Source: Phycicoccus sp. Soil802
GTDB lineage: Bacteria; Actinomycetota; Actinomycetes; Actinomycetales; Dermatophilaceae
NCBI RefSeq assembly: GCF_001429605.1
Contig: NZ_LMSS01000004.1
Location: 186,001 to 250,000, forward strand
Length of the DNA: 64,000 nucleotides
Reading direction: 5' to 3'
Within the stretch, counting starts at the first letter, position 1. Each line of letters opens with the position of its first letter. The notes under the pieces were generated by a model that was not told where the DNA came from, did no database searches, and saw only the letters and a program-made list of their open reading frames with translations. This document shows positions 55,954-64,000 of this stretch, one piece after another. A program made the position numbers and the translations under genes.

Positions 55954-56774
55954 GCCAGGCAGCGCCGCTGCACACCCTGTCGATCGGCACGGCCGGACCG
56001 CGAATCGCCTTCCTGCACGGGCTTTTCGGACAGGGCCGCAACTGGTCACAGATCGCCAAGGCGCTCGCGGGACCCGACGGCACCGGTGCGCGCAGCACCC
56101 TGGTCGACCTCCCGGACCACGGCCGGTCCCCGTGGTCGCAGGAGTTCTCCTTCGAGGGCTATGCCGCGGCTGTCGCCGACACCCTGCGCGGCATCGACGC
56201 CGAGACACCCTGGGTCGTCGTGGGTCACTCGCTGGGTGGCAAGACCGCGATGCTGCTCGCCCTCCAGCACCCGGAGCTGGTGTCGCGCCTGGTCGTCGTG
56301 GACATCGCGCCGAAGAGCTACGGCAGCCTGGAGCGGTTCAGCGGCTACATCGAGGAGATGCAGCGGCTCCCGTTGGGCGAGCTGGCCAACCGCGCCGATG
56401 CCGAGGTGCGGTTCGAGGAGCCGAACCCCGGCGTGAAGGCGTTCCTGCTCCAGAACCTGCGCCGCGACGGCGACTCGTGGCGGTGGCAGGCCAACCTCGA
56501 GCTGTTCGCTGCCGACGCGGCGAAGGGGACCGGCTCGGTGATCGCGGCGTGGCCCGACCTCGCGGCCGGGCTCCGGCCCTACCCGGGTCCGGTGCTGTGG
56601 GTCTCGGGGTCGGAGTCGACCTACATCATCGACGAGGACCTCCCCGCCATGCGCGCGCTGTTCCCGAAGGTGCGGCAGCTGACGGTCAAGGGGGCCACGC
56701 ACTGGGTGCACACGGACGCCCCGGAGATCATCGTCGAGGCGTTGCGCCGCTTCGCCCACACCGGCCCCACGTAG
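55950..56774 (+). CDS. Alpha/beta-fold hydrolase (YbfF/esterase-like)
   Basis: A 274-residue alpha/beta hydrolase. IAFLHGLFGQGRNWSQIA, VDLPDHGRSPWS, VVVGHSLGGKTAMLLAL with the nucleophile, and GATHWVHTDAPE with the histidine make a complete active site. It resembles the acyl-thioester/esterase group of E. coli YbfF. GTG 55950 overlaps the ffh stop by four bases, so it is translated with ffh, a common arrangement with no known functional reason. Hairpin repeat family 1 follows. Confidence 0.85.
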   Translation: MSQAAPLHTLSIGTAGPRIAFLHGLFGQGRNWSQIAKALAGPDGTGARSTLVDLPDHGRSPWSQEFSFEGYAAAVADTLRGIDAETPWVVVGHSLGGKTAMLLALQHPELVSRLVVVDIAPKSYGSLERFSGYIEEMQRLPLGELANRADAEVRFEEPNPGVKAFLLQNLRRDGDSWRWQANLELFAADAAKGTGSVIAAWPDLAAGLRPYPGPVLWVSGSESTYIIDEDLPAMRALFPKVRQLTVKGATHWVHTDAPEIIVEALRRFAHTGPT

Positions 56775-56795
56775 GCCGTCTTGTTGCTTGGCCCT

Positions 56796-56839
56796 GTTGG
56801 AAGCGAAACTTCCGGGTATCCGGCAGCTTCGCTTCCAAC
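56796..56839. repeat. Intergenic hairpin repeat, family 1, copy 2
   Basis: GTTGGAAGCGAA (56796-56807) pairs with TTCGCTTCCAAC (56828-56839), with further pairs inside. The loop TCCGGGTATCCGGC differs in two bases from copy 1 at 31669. Like copy 1 it follows the stop of a gene on the plus strand. Confidence 0.75.
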
Positions 56840-56913
56840 CGGGCGAAGCGCCGGTCGTGAGGTGGGGGGCGAACCGGATCGCGCGGCATACCCGGTCGCG
56901 CCACAGTCGAGTC

Positions 56914-57051
56914 ATGACCGGACCTGGTGGGGGAGCTGTCTCGAGCCCGGTGGGTGCCCTCTTCGACGCGCGGGACGAGGACGGGAACGTCGTCGTGTGG
57001 CAGGACATCCGCTACACCCCGGGGGTCGCTCGCCAGCCTCGGCGCCTCTAG
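56914..57051 (+). CDS. Possible 45-residue protein, unrecognised
   Basis: ATG 56914 opens a 45-codon frame (MTGPGGGAVSSPVGALFDAR, then DEDGNVVVWQDIRYTPGVARQ) that ends nine bases before the amidohydrolase gene. The acidic, Gly-rich sequence looks protein-like (DEDGNVVVWQDIRY could be a beta hairpin) and a purine-rich segment is absent before it. No family is recognised. It may be a real small gene of the amidohydrolase unit or chance. Confidence 0.4.
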   Translation: MTGPGGGAVSSPVGALFDARDEDGNVVVWQDIRYTPGVARQPRRL

Positions 57052-57060
57052 GGTCGGCGC

Positions 57061-58146
57061 ATGGCATCGGTGCTGCACCTGCAGGGGGAGGTCCTGGTCG
57101 GGCCCGAGGACGTGCGACCCGAGGCGTGGGTGGTCGGCGGTCGGCTGACCTTCGAGCGCCCGACCGCGCCGGACGGCGACGTGGAGACGCTGCGCGGCTT
57201 CGTCCTCCCGGGCCTGGTCGACGCCCACTGCCACGTCGGGCTGGACGCGCACGGTCCGGTCGACGACGCGACCGCGGAGGCGCAGGCGCTCGCCGACCGC
57301 GAGGCCGGCACCCTGCTGATCCGGGACGCGGGGTCGCCGGCCGACACCCGGTGGATCGACCAGCGCGACGACCTGCCGAAGGTGATCCGGGCCGGTCGAC
57401 ACATCGCTCGCACCCGGCGCTACATCCGCAACTTCGCCCACGAGATCGAGCCGGACCAGCTGGTCGAGCGGGTCCGGCTCGAGGCCCGCGCCGGCGACGG
57501 CTGGGTCAAGCTCGTGGGGGACTGGATCGACCGGGATGCCGGCGACCTCACGCCGTGCTGGCCGGTCGACGTCCTGACCGACGCCATCGAGGCGGCCCAC
57601 GAGGAGGGTGCCCGGGTCACCGCGCACTGCTTCGGGGAGGCGTCCCTCTACGACTTCGCCGCGGCCGGCACCGACTGCATCGAGCACGCGACCGGCCTCG
57701 AGGCGGAGACGATCGCGCAGTTCGCCGAGCAGCAGATCGCCATCGTGCCGACGCTGGTCAACATCGCCACCTTCCCCGCCCTCGCCGAGCCGGCCAAGGA
57801 GAAGTTCCCCGAGTACCACCGCCGGATGGTCGCCCTGCACGACCGCCGCTACGCCACCATCGGCGCGGCCCGCGACGCCGGCATCCCGATCTACCTCGGC
57901 ACCGATGCTGGCGGCTCGCTGCGACACGGCCTGGTCGCCGACGAGGCGCTGGAGCTGACCAGGGCCGGGCTGTCCACCGACGAGGCGCTGCACGCCGCGA
58001 CCTGGGGAGCCCGGGCCTGGCTCGGTCGGCCGGGGCTGGAGGAGGGCGCCGACGCCGACCTCGTCGTCTACGGCGCAGACCCCCGGCGTGAGATCCGCGC
58101 CCTGGCCGCCCCTGAGCACATCGTGCTGCGCGGCGTCACCCTCTGA
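57061..58146 (+). CDS. Amidohydrolase-family metalloenzyme
   Basis: A 361-residue TIM-barrel hydrolase. The metal ligands start with VLPGLVDAHCHVGLDAHG, followed by the strand-4 to -6 residues VKLVGDWID (Lys), VTAHCFGEAS (His), DCIEHATGL (His) and IYLGTDAGGS (Asp). The C-terminal ADLVVYGADP closes the beta-sandwich. It is of the imidazolonepropionase/prolidase-like type and acts on an unknown amide or lactam. ATG 57061 is clear. Confidence 0.87.
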   Translation: MASVLHLQGEVLVGPEDVRPEAWVVGGRLTFERPTAPDGDVETLRGFVLPGLVDAHCHVGLDAHGPVDDATAEAQALADREAGTLLIRDAGSPADTRWIDQRDDLPKVIRAGRHIARTRRYIRNFAHEIEPDQLVERVRLEARAGDGWVKLVGDWIDRDAGDLTPCWPVDVLTDAIEAAHEEGARVTAHCFGEASLYDFAAAGTDCIEHATGLEAETIAQFAEQQIAIVPTLVNIATFPALAEPAKEKFPEYHRRMVALHDRRYATIGAARDAGIPIYLGTDAGGSLRHGLVADEALELTRAGLSTDEALHAATWGARAWLGRPGLEEGADADLVVYGADPRREIRALAAPEHIVLRGVTL

Positions 58147-58155
58147 CCCGAGTCA

Positions 58156-58246
58156 CACCTTTATCGGGTCTAGGGAGAACCGTCAGCTTCACCCCGGAAC
58201 CGTTTCGGGGTGAAGCCGCCCTTTGTCCCATGACCCGATAAAGGTG
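58156..58246. other. Nested inverted repeats between the amidohydrolase gene and the sulfate operon
   Basis: Outer arms CACCTTTATCGGGTC (58156-58170) and GACCCGATAAAGGTG (58232-58246) are perfect over 15 bases. Inside lie a second perfect pair, GCTTCACCCCG (58186-58196) and CGGGGTGAAGC (58206-58216). The whole could fold as a large forked structure in RNA or DNA, ending the amidohydrolase transcript; no known RNA class is recognised. Confidence 0.65.
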
Positions 58247-58324
58247 AGGTCTGGGCGAGGGGGCGGCGTGTCGGGTGTCGGGTGTCCCAGGGCTTCCACG
58301 ATCTGAGACATAAGGTCGTGTTAT

Positions 58325-58372
58325 TTGACCGATAACCAAACGCTATCCAAACTCCTAGTTGTCACATAGGAG
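58325..58372 (+). promoter_or_regulatory. Probable promoter/operator region of the sulfate transport operon
   Basis: An A/T-rich stretch in an otherwise GC-rich spacer holds TTGACC (58325-58330, -35-like), GATA-n9-TATC (58331-58347) and the inverted repeat CTCCTA-n9-TAGGAG (58352-58372). The last lies about 50 bases before the binding-protein gene. Control by the Rrf2 regulator at 62292 is an inference; no -10 match is convincing. Confidence 0.4.
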
Positions 58373-58420
58373 ATGCGCACCCCGCGCCACCACGCCGTCC
58401 CGGCGAAGAAGGAGCCCTCG

Positions 58421-59455
58421 ATGAGCCGTCACACCCGCCTTGCTCTGGCCGCAGCCGCGACCGTCGGAGCACTGGTGATGACCGCCTGTGGAGGCGGCGG
58501 AGCCAGTGACACGGTTGGCGGCGACGCCCAGAACGCCGGCGCCAAGACCGGCACCATCAACCTCTACGCGTATGCCGTGCCGAAGGTCGGCTACGACAAG
58601 GTCATCCCCGCGTTCAACAAGACCGAGGCCGGCAAGGGCGTGCAGTTCCAGCAGTCCTACGGCGCCTCCGGAGACCAGTCGCGCAAGGTCGAGGCCGGCG
58701 CCACCGCGGACTTCGTGAACTTCTCGGTCGAGCCCGACATCACCCGCTTGGTCGACGCCGGCCTGGTCGCCAAGGACTGGAACGCCAACCAGTACAAGGG
58801 CATCCCGTTCGGCTCGGTCGTCACCATCGTGGTGCGCAAGGGCAACCCCAAGGGCATCAAGGACTGGGACGACCTGCTCAAGCCCGGGGTCGAGATCGTT
58901 ACCCCGAACCCGTTCAGCTCGGGCAGCGCCAAGTGGAACCTGCTCGCCCCGTATGCCGCGAAGAGCGACGGCGGCAAGAACCCGCAGGCGGGCCTCGACT
59001 ACATCGAGAAGCTGGTGACCGGTCACGTCAAGGTGCAGCCGAAGTCCGGCCGCGAGGCGACCGAGACCTTCCTGCAGGGCACCGGCGACGTGCTGCTGAG
59101 CTACGAGAACGAGGCGCTGTTCGCCGAGCGCAGCGGCGACCCGGTCGAGCACGTCACGCCACCGACCACGTTCAAGATCGAGAACCCCACCGCGGTCCTG
59201 ACCAAGAGCAAGAACTACGCCAAGGCCAAGGCGTTCAACGACTTCCTCTTCACGCCGGAGGCCCAGAAGCTGTGGGCCCAGGCCGGGTTCCGCCCGGTGG
59301 ACCCGACCGTGGCCAAGGAGTTCGCGGCCGACTTCCCGCAGCCGACCAAGCTCTGGACGATCGACGACCTCGGCGGCTGGAAGACGGTCGACGGGACGCT
59401 CTTCAAGAAGGAGACCGGCGCGATCGCGCTCATCTACGACAAGGCCACGTCGTAG
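58421..59455 (+). CDS. Sulfate/thiosulfate ABC transporter substrate-binding lipoprotein
   Basis: A 344-residue lipoprotein from ATG 58421 with lipobox MTACGGGG. NLYAYAVPKVGYDKVIPAFNKT, VQFQQSYGASGDQSRKVEAGATADF (in part) and FVNFSVEPDITRLVDAGLV match the sulfate-binding Sbp/CysP group; PNPFSSGSAKWN and DVLLSYENEAL are conserved ligand-site segments. It captures sulfate or thiosulfate outside the membrane and hands it to CysT/CysW. Seven bases separate its stop from cysT. Confidence 0.92.
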   Translation: MSRHTRLALAAAATVGALVMTACGGGGASDTVGGDAQNAGAKTGTINLYAYAVPKVGYDKVIPAFNKTEAGKGVQFQQSYGASGDQSRKVEAGATADFVNFSVEPDITRLVDAGLVAKDWNANQYKGIPFGSVVTIVVRKGNPKGIKDWDDLLKPGVEIVTPNPFSSGSAKWNLLAPYAAKSDGGKNPQAGLDYIEKLVTGHVKVQPKSGREATETFLQGTGDVLLSYENEALFAERSGDPVEHVTPPTTFKIENPTAVLTKSKNYAKAKAFNDFLFTPEAQKLWAQAGFRPVDPTVAKEFAADFPQPTKLWTIDDLGGWKTVDGTLFKKETGAIALIYDKATS

Positions 59456-59462
59456 GACGGCG

Positions 59463-60386
59463 ATGACGACGACAACCAACCACGCGCGCAGGGGCGACAC
59501 CTCCACCGAGGGGTCGTCCCTGCCGCCGCGCCCACACCTGCCCCTCGGCGACGGCGCGGACTCCCTGCCGGCCGCCCCGCCGTCCAGTCGCCGCACCGGC
59601 GTGGCCCGTCCGCTCGGCGTCGGCCTCGTCGGTCTGTGGCTCAGCGTGCTCGTGCTCCTCCCGCTGGCCGCCTTGACCGTGACCTCGCTCGGAGAGGGGA
59701 TCGGCGGCTTCTGGCACGCCGTCTCCGCCCCCGTCGCGCTCGCCTCCCTGCGGGTCACCGTGCTGGTGGCCGCCATCGTCGCGGTCGTCAACGCCGTGAT
59801 GGGCACCCTCATCGCCTGGGTCCTGGTGCGCGACGACTTCCCCGGCAAGCGCATCGTCAACGCCCTCATCGACCTGCCGTTCGCGCTGCCCACGATCGTG
59901 GCGAGCATCGTGCTCCTGTCGCTCTACGGCCCCAACAGCCCGATCCACATCCACCTCAACGCCACCCAGCCGGGCCTGCTGGTCGCCCTCGCGTTCGTCA
60001 CCCTGCCGTTCGTCGTCCGCTCCGTGCAGCCCGTCCTGATCGAGGTGGACCGCGAGGTGGAGGAGGCCGCGGCGTCGCTGGGTGCCTCGAACTGGACCAC
60101 CTTCCGCCGCGTCGTGCTGCCGACCCTGGCCCCGGCCGTCATCAGCGGCACCGGCCTGGCCTTCGCCCGCGCGATCGGCGAGTACGGCTCCGTGGTCCTC
60201 ATCGGGGGCAACATCCCGCGCAAGACCCAGGTCGCCTCGCAGTACATCCAGCAGCAGATCGAGATCGACCGGCCGCTCAACGCCGCCGCGGTCTCGGTGG
60301 TGCTGCTGGCGATCGCCTTCGTCACGCTGTTCGTCCTGCGGCTGTTCGCCGGTCGCAGCCTGCGCCGCGAGGAGGACGCCCAGTGA
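59463..60386 (+). CDS. cysT: Sulfate ABC transporter permease CysT
   Basis: A 307-residue permease with six membrane helices after a 50-residue Pro/Ser-rich N-terminal extension. FALPTIVASIVLLSLYGPNSPI and the EAA-loop region VEEAAASLGASNWTTFRRVVLPTLAPAV (in part) are typical for CysT, as is GEYGSVVLIGGNIPRKTQVAS. It forms the channel with CysW. The last four bases overlap cysW (GTGA). Confidence 0.94.
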   Translation: MTTTTNHARRGDTSTEGSSLPPRPHLPLGDGADSLPAAPPSSRRTGVARPLGVGLVGLWLSVLVLLPLAALTVTSLGEGIGGFWHAVSAPVALASLRVTVLVAAIVAVVNAVMGTLIAWVLVRDDFPGKRIVNALIDLPFALPTIVASIVLLSLYGPNSPIHIHLNATQPGLLVALAFVTLPFVVRSVQPVLIEVDREVEEAAASLGASNWTTFRRVVLPTLAPAVISGTGLAFARAIGEYGSVVLIGGNIPRKTQVASQYIQQQIEIDRPLNAAAVSVVLLAIAFVTLFVLRLFAGRSLRREEDAQ

Positions 60387-61189
60387 AGACCTCCACCACG
60401 GCCCGGATCGGTCTGCGGACCGTCGCCCTCGGCTACCTCGTGCTGCTGATCGCAGTGCCAATCGTGCTCATCCTCTGGCGCACCTTCGGGGAGGGGGTCG
60501 GCGCGTTCGTCGACTCCATCCGCACCCCGGCGGCGATCTCCGCCCTGAACCTGTCGCTGCTCATCGTGGCGATCGTCGTCCCCCTCAACGTGGTGTTCGG
60601 GGTCGGCACGGCGCTGGCCCTGGTGCGTGGCCGGTTCCGCGGGCGCGGGCTCGTGCAGGCCGTGGTCGACCTGCCGTTTGCGGTGTCGCCCATCGTGGTC
60701 GGTGTCTCGCTGATCCTGCTGTGGGGCGTCGACGGCTGGTTCGGAGGCCTCGAGCGACTCGGCATCAAGGTGATCTTCGGCCTGCCCGGCATGGTGATCG
60801 CCACGCTGTTCGTGACGCTCCCCTTCGTGGTGCGCGAGGTGGAGCCGGTCCTCCACGAGATCGGCACGGAGCAGGAGCAGGCCGCATCGACCCTCGGGGC
60901 CAGCACCTGGCAGACGTTCTGGCGGATCACGCTGCCGGCCATCCGCTGGGGCCTGACCTACGGCGTCGTGCTCACGATCGCCCGGGCACTCGGTGAGTTC
61001 GGTGCGGTGATCATGGTCAGCTCCGGCTTCCCCGGTGTCTCCCAGACGCTCACCCTGCTCGTCCACTCGCGCTACATCGACGACCACAACACCTACGGCG
61101 CGTACGCCGCGGCCACCCTGCTCATGGGGCTGGCCGTGCTCACGCTGCTCGGCATGACAGCACTCGACCGCAAGAGGAGCAAGACATGA
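60383..61189 (+). CDS. cysW: Sulfate ABC transporter permease CysW
   Basis: A 268-residue permease from GTG 60383. [46 protein letters not shown] (in part) as EAA loop, and [25 protein letters not shown] match CysW. It starts inside the last codon of cysT and ends overlapping cysA. Confidence 0.94.
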   Translation: MKTSTTARIGLRTVALGYLVLLIAVPIVLILWRTFGEGVGAFVDSIRTPAAISALNLSLLIVAIVVPLNVVFGVGTALALVRGRFRGRGLVQAVVDLPFAVSPIVVGVSLILLWGVDGWFGGLERLGIKVIFGLPGMVIATLFVTLPFVVREVEPVLHEIGTEQEQAASTLGASTWQTFWRITLPAIRWGLTYGVVLTIARALGEFGAVIMVSSGFPGVSQTLTLLVHSRYIDDHNTYGAYAAATLLMGLAVLTLLGMTALDRKRSKT

Positions 61190-62196
61190 TCAGCGTCATC
61201 GGAGCCCGCAGGAGCTATGGCGACTTCGCCGCGCTCGACGACGTCACCCTCGACATCCCGGCCGGCTCGCTCACCGCCCTGCTGGGCCCGAGCGGCTCGG
61301 GCAAGTCGACCCTGCTGCGCTCCATCGCCGGGCTCGAGCAGCTCGACGGCGGCCGCATCGTCATCGCCGGCCGCGACGTGACCGGGGTGGCGCCCCAGAA
61401 GCGGGGGATCGGGTTCGTCTTCCAGCACTACGCGGCGTTCAAGCACATGACGGTGCGCGACAACGTGGCGTTCGGGCTCACCATCCGCAAGCGGCCCAAG
61501 GCCGAGATCTCCCGCAAGGTCGACGACCTGCTCGAGATCGTGGGCCTCGACGGGTTCCAGCACCGCTACCCGGCGCAGCTGTCGGGTGGGCAGCGCCAGC
61601 GGATGGCGCTGGCCCGGGCGCTCGCGGTCGACCCCGAGGTGCTGCTCCTGGACGAGCCGTTCGGCGCCCTCGACGCCAAGGTGCGGGCCGACCTCCGGCA
61701 GTGGCTGAGGCGGTTGCACGACGAGGTCCACGTGACCACCGTCCTGGTCACGCACGACCAGGAGGAGGCCCTCGACGTGGCCGACCGGATCGCCGTGCTC
61801 AACAAGGGGCGGATCGAGCAGGTCGGCGACCCGGTGACCCTCTACGACCGCCCGGCCAACGACTTCGTCATGTCGTTCCTCGGCTCGGTGGCCCGGCTCG
61901 GCGGCGCCCTCGTGCGCCCGCACGACATCGCCCTCGACCGCGACCTCGAGCGAGCCCGAGCCGCCGACGCGCGGGTCGGCGGGTCGCCCGGGGTCATCGA
62001 GGCGGTGGTCGAACGCGTCGTCCGCCTGGGCTTCGAGGTGCGGATCGACCTGCGCGCCGACTCGGGCACCCGGTTCGCCGCCCAGGTCACCCGCGCGGAG
62101 GCCGACGCCCTCGGGCTCGTGGAGGGTGAGACGGTGTACGCGCGGGCCACGACCGGACCCGACGCGGCCGAGATCCACCCCGCCCTCGCCATCTGA
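61186..62196 (+). CDS. cysA: Sulfate/thiosulfate ABC transporter ATP-binding protein CysA
   Basis: A 336-residue ATPase. Walker [10 protein letters not shown] (34-42), [17 protein letters not shown] signature, [15 protein letters not shown] Walker B, and a C-terminal TOBE-like domain ([16 protein letters not shown] and so on). It drives sulfate uptake through CysT/CysW. ATGA overlap with cysW. It lacks the long C-terminal regulatory part seen in some CysA. Confidence 0.94.
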   Translation: MISVIGARRSYGDFAALDDVTLDIPAGSLTALLGPSGSGKSTLLRSIAGLEQLDGGRIVIAGRDVTGVAPQKRGIGFVFQHYAAFKHMTVRDNVAFGLTIRKRPKAEISRKVDDLLEIVGLDGFQHRYPAQLSGGQRQRMALARALAVDPEVLLLDEPFGALDAKVRADLRQWLRRLHDEVHVTTVLVTHDQEEALDVADRIAVLNKGRIEQVGDPVTLYDRPANDFVMSFLGSVARLGGALVRPHDIALDRDLERARAADARVGGSPGVIEAVVERVVRLGFEVRIDLRADSGTRFAAQVTRAEADALGLVEGETVYARATTGPDAAEIHPALAI

Positions 62197-62291
62197 GTCG
62201 CGGCCCACCCGGGGCCGCTGGAGCGGCGCCCGCCCACAGCCATGGGTATGCCGCGTGCCCCGGCTCCGCGGCGGTGCGACAGAATGCGCTC

Positions 62292-62756
62292 GTGGACATC
62301 TCGGCACGCACGGAGTACGCGGTCCGGGCCATGCTCATCCTCGCGGAGGCGGCGACGACATCGGCGGGCCCGGTGAGTGTCGAGACGCTCTCCTTCCGCC
62401 AGACCCTCCCGCGCAAGTTCCTCGAGGCGATCGTGGCCGACCTGCGCACCGCCGAGCTGGTCAAGAGCACCCGCGGCGCCCGGGGTGGCTACTCGCTGGC
62501 CCGCGAGCCCCGAGACATCTCGCTGGGCGAGGTGTTCCGGGCCGTGGACGGGCCGCTCGCGGAGGTGCGGGGCCTGCGGCCGCACGAGACGGCATACGAG
62601 GGCGTGGCCACGCACCTGCCCACCGTGTGGGTGGCGCTGCGCGCCAGCCTCCGCTCGGTGCTCGACGAGACCAGCCTCGCGGACGTGCTGTCGGGGGAGC
62701 TGCCCGACCGGGTGGTGACGCTGGCTGCGGACCCGGACGCGTGGCGCAGCCGATGA
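62292..62756 (+). CDS. Rrf2-family transcriptional regulator without cysteines
   Basis: A 154-residue regulator from GTG 62292 (MDISARTEYAVRAMLILAE). The winged HTH region includes SFRQTLPRKFLEAIVADLRTAELV and STRGARGGYSLAREPRDISLGEVFRAVDG in part. It has no cysteine, so it cannot hold the Fe-S cluster of IscR or NsrR; this puts it with the CymR/CysR type that follows sulfur status. It lies 95 bases after cysA and overlaps the next gene by four bases, which supports a role in sulfur transport. Confidence 0.85.
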   Translation: MDISARTEYAVRAMLILAEAATTSAGPVSVETLSFRQTLPRKFLEAIVADLRTAELVKSTRGARGGYSLAREPRDISLGEVFRAVDGPLAEVRGLRPHETAYEGVATHLPTVWVALRASLRSVLDETSLADVLSGELPDRVVTLAADPDAWRSR

Positions 62757-64000
62757 GCGAAGGCGCCCCGATCGACGAGACCCCGGCCGAGGTGGGCCCG
62801 GGCATCGACCCCGAGGACCTCGCCATCGCCCTGCGCGTCCTCGAACAGCTCGCCGAGATCGACGGCGACCACCCCGACATCCAGACGGTCAAGCGGGCGA
62901 CGGGGCGGATGTACAAGCGGGTCCGCAAGGCTCGCCGCCGCGAGGCCAAGCAGCCCCAGGTCGACCACGACGAGGCGATCCTCGCGCAGACCGCCACCGG
63001 CTCACCGATGCGGATCGACGACGAGACCAAGGGCATCCCGCTCGTCTCGACGACCCGGGGAGCCCACGCGGGGGAGCTGATCAAGCCGCGGGGCTGCTAC
63101 ATCTGCAAGAGCGAGTACACCCTGGTCGACGCGTTCTACCACTGGCTCTGCCCCGACTGCGCGGCCCTGAGCCACACGAAGCGTGAGCAACGGACTGACC
63201 TCACCGGCAAGCGGGCCCTGCTCACGGGTGGCCGCGCCAAGATCGGGATGTACATCGCGCTGCTCCTCCTGCGCGACGGCGCGCACGTCACCATCACCAC
63301 GCGCTTCCCGCATGACGCAGCGAGACGCTTTGCGGCACAAGAGGATTCGGCTGACTGGATCCACCGGCTCAAGGTCGTCGGCATCGACCTGCGCGACCCC
63401 ACCCAGGTCGTCGCGCTGGCCGACGAGGTCGCCGCCGCAGGTCCGCTCGACATCCTGGTCAACAACGCGGCCCAGACCGTGCGCCGCTCGCCGGGCGCCT
63501 ACTCCCACCTGGTCGAGGGTGAGTCGGTGCCGCTCGAGGGCGACGTCGTCTACCCCGAGCTCGTCACCTTCGACCGGATCAGCGAGGCCCACCCGGCCAA
63601 CCTCCTCGGCACGTTGCAGGAGCAGAAGGTCGCGCACCACGAGGGTGAGTCCGAGCAGGAGGCGGCGCGCGCGCTCGCGCAGCGCTCGGCCGCGTCGATG
63701 ACGTCGCTCGCACTGACGGCGGGCCAGGCGAGCCTCGAGGCGCACCTGGCCGGCACGGCGGTGGACGCCGGCGGACTGCTGCCGGACACCCAGCTCAACA
63801 ACTCGTGGACGCAGAAGGTCGAGGAGGTCGACCCGCTCGAGCTGCTCGAGGTGCAGCTCTGCAACTCGACCGCGCCGTTCATCCTCGTGTCGCGGCTGCG
63901 ACCGTCGATGCGCGCCGCCGTCGCGGCCGGCGCCCGACGCGCGTACGTCGTCAACGTCTCGGCGATGGAGGGCCAGTTCTCCAGGCGCTACAAGGGAGCC
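62753..64000 (+). CDS. Zinc-ribbon/short-chain dehydrogenase fusion protein, 3' end outside window
   Basis: At least 415 residues from ATG 62753, running off the window. Residues 1-110 are acidic and helical, with a basic run GRMYKRVRKARRREAK. GCYICKSEYTLVDAFYHWLC with PDC gives a Cys4 zinc ribbon (115, 118, 133, 136). Directly after it RALLTGGRAKIGMYIALLLL begins a Rossmann SDR domain (T-G-x3-G-x-G-like at 158-165), with VTITTRFPHDAARRF and LDILVNNAAQTVRR. The usual SDR Tyr-x3-Lys is not reached with certainty. The function is unknown. It overlaps the Rrf2 gene by four bases (ATGA) and may be part of the same unit. Confidence 0.8.
   Translation, partial: MSEGAPIDETPAEVGPGIDPEDLAIALRVLEQLAEIDGDHPDIQTVKRATGRMYKRVRKARRREAKQPQVDHDEAILAQTATGSPMRIDDETKGIPLVSTTRGAHAGELIKPRGCYICKSEYTLVDAFYHWLCPDCAALSHTKREQRTDLTGKRALLTGGRAKIGMYIALLLLRDGAHVTITTRFPHDAARRFAAQEDSADWIHRLKVVGIDLRDPTQVVALADEVAAAGPLDILVNNAAQTVRRSPGAYSHLVEGESVPLEGDVVYPELVTFDRISEAHPANLLGTLQEQKVAHHEGESEQEAARALAQRSAASMTSLALTAGQASLEAHLAGTAVDAGGLLPDTQLNNSWTQKVEEVDPLELLEVQLCNSTAPFILVSRLRPSMRAAVAAGARRAYVVNVSAMEGQFSRRYKGA

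Overview
The window is about 70% GC, uses many GTG starts and has short intergenic spacers. Gene content and order are those of an actinobacterium: leuCD beside an IclR regulator, a lysine-tailed HU protein, ddlA / DUF3515 / Lrp-like / thiL / rpmB / DAK2 / recG / rsmD / coaD, yceD-rpmF-rnc-mutM-smc-ftsY, amtB-glnK-glnD-ffh. CofC (coenzyme F420) and a mycothiol-type DinB enzyme agree with this. Overall style suggests a member of the Micrococcales, perhaps Intrasporangiaceae, but that last step is inference. No rRNA, CRISPR array, integrase, transposase or replication origin was seen.

Layout. 0-4 kb: end of a tRNA-Gln, a tRNA-Glu, a MerR regulator, an IclR (NdgR-type) regulator and leuCD. 4-13 kb: HU, murA, CofC fused to a cold-shock-like domain, plsC-gpsA, a frameshifted peptidase E-like gene, a VOC protein, a transsulfuration enzyme and ddlA. 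12.7-19.8 kb: an accessory block (two related GNATs, a DUF1326-DUF2182 metal-binding pair, an SGNH lipoprotein, a membrane acyltransferase, a CE7-type esterase, a possible HEPN protein). It lies between ddlA and DUF3515, which I would expect to be close together, and lacks a 7-mer that is common elsewhere. 20-39 kb: housekeeping run DUF3515, Lrp-like, thiL, rpmB, FakA-like, recG, rsmD, coaD, an acyltransferase-SGNH protein with an apparent CTG start, yceD, rpmF, rnc, mutM, acylphosphatase, chorismate mutase, smc. 39-49 kb: a large secreted beta-propeller protein, ftsY, envelope proteins and a membrane-anchored protein with serine at every third residue over 30 triplets. 49-56 kb: nitrogen control (amtB, glnK, glnD, with two matching GlnR-like boxes) and ffh. 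57-64 kb: an amidohydrolase, a sulfate ABC transporter operon (binding protein, CysT, CysW, CysA), an Rrf2 regulator and a zinc-ribbon/SDR fusion that runs off the end.

How genes work together: leuCD under the divergent IclR regulator makes branched-chain amino acids; amtB-glnK-glnD forms the ammonium-sensing circuit, with an inferred GlnR site in front of both transcription units; the cys operon imports sulfate, with a cysteine-free Rrf2 protein next to it as likely regulator; ftsY and ffh supply the SRP pathway.

Most notable: (1) the Ser-x-x triplet protein at 45725-46096; (2) the heptamer GTATGCC/GGCATAC, about 38 copies by eye, in all reading frames and between genes, with equal strand use and none in the accessory block; (3) two families of intergenic inverted repeats with conserved geometry; (4) the CofC/cold-shock fusion; (5) the zinc-ribbon SDR fusion; (6) a CTG start with a well placed ribosome binding site.
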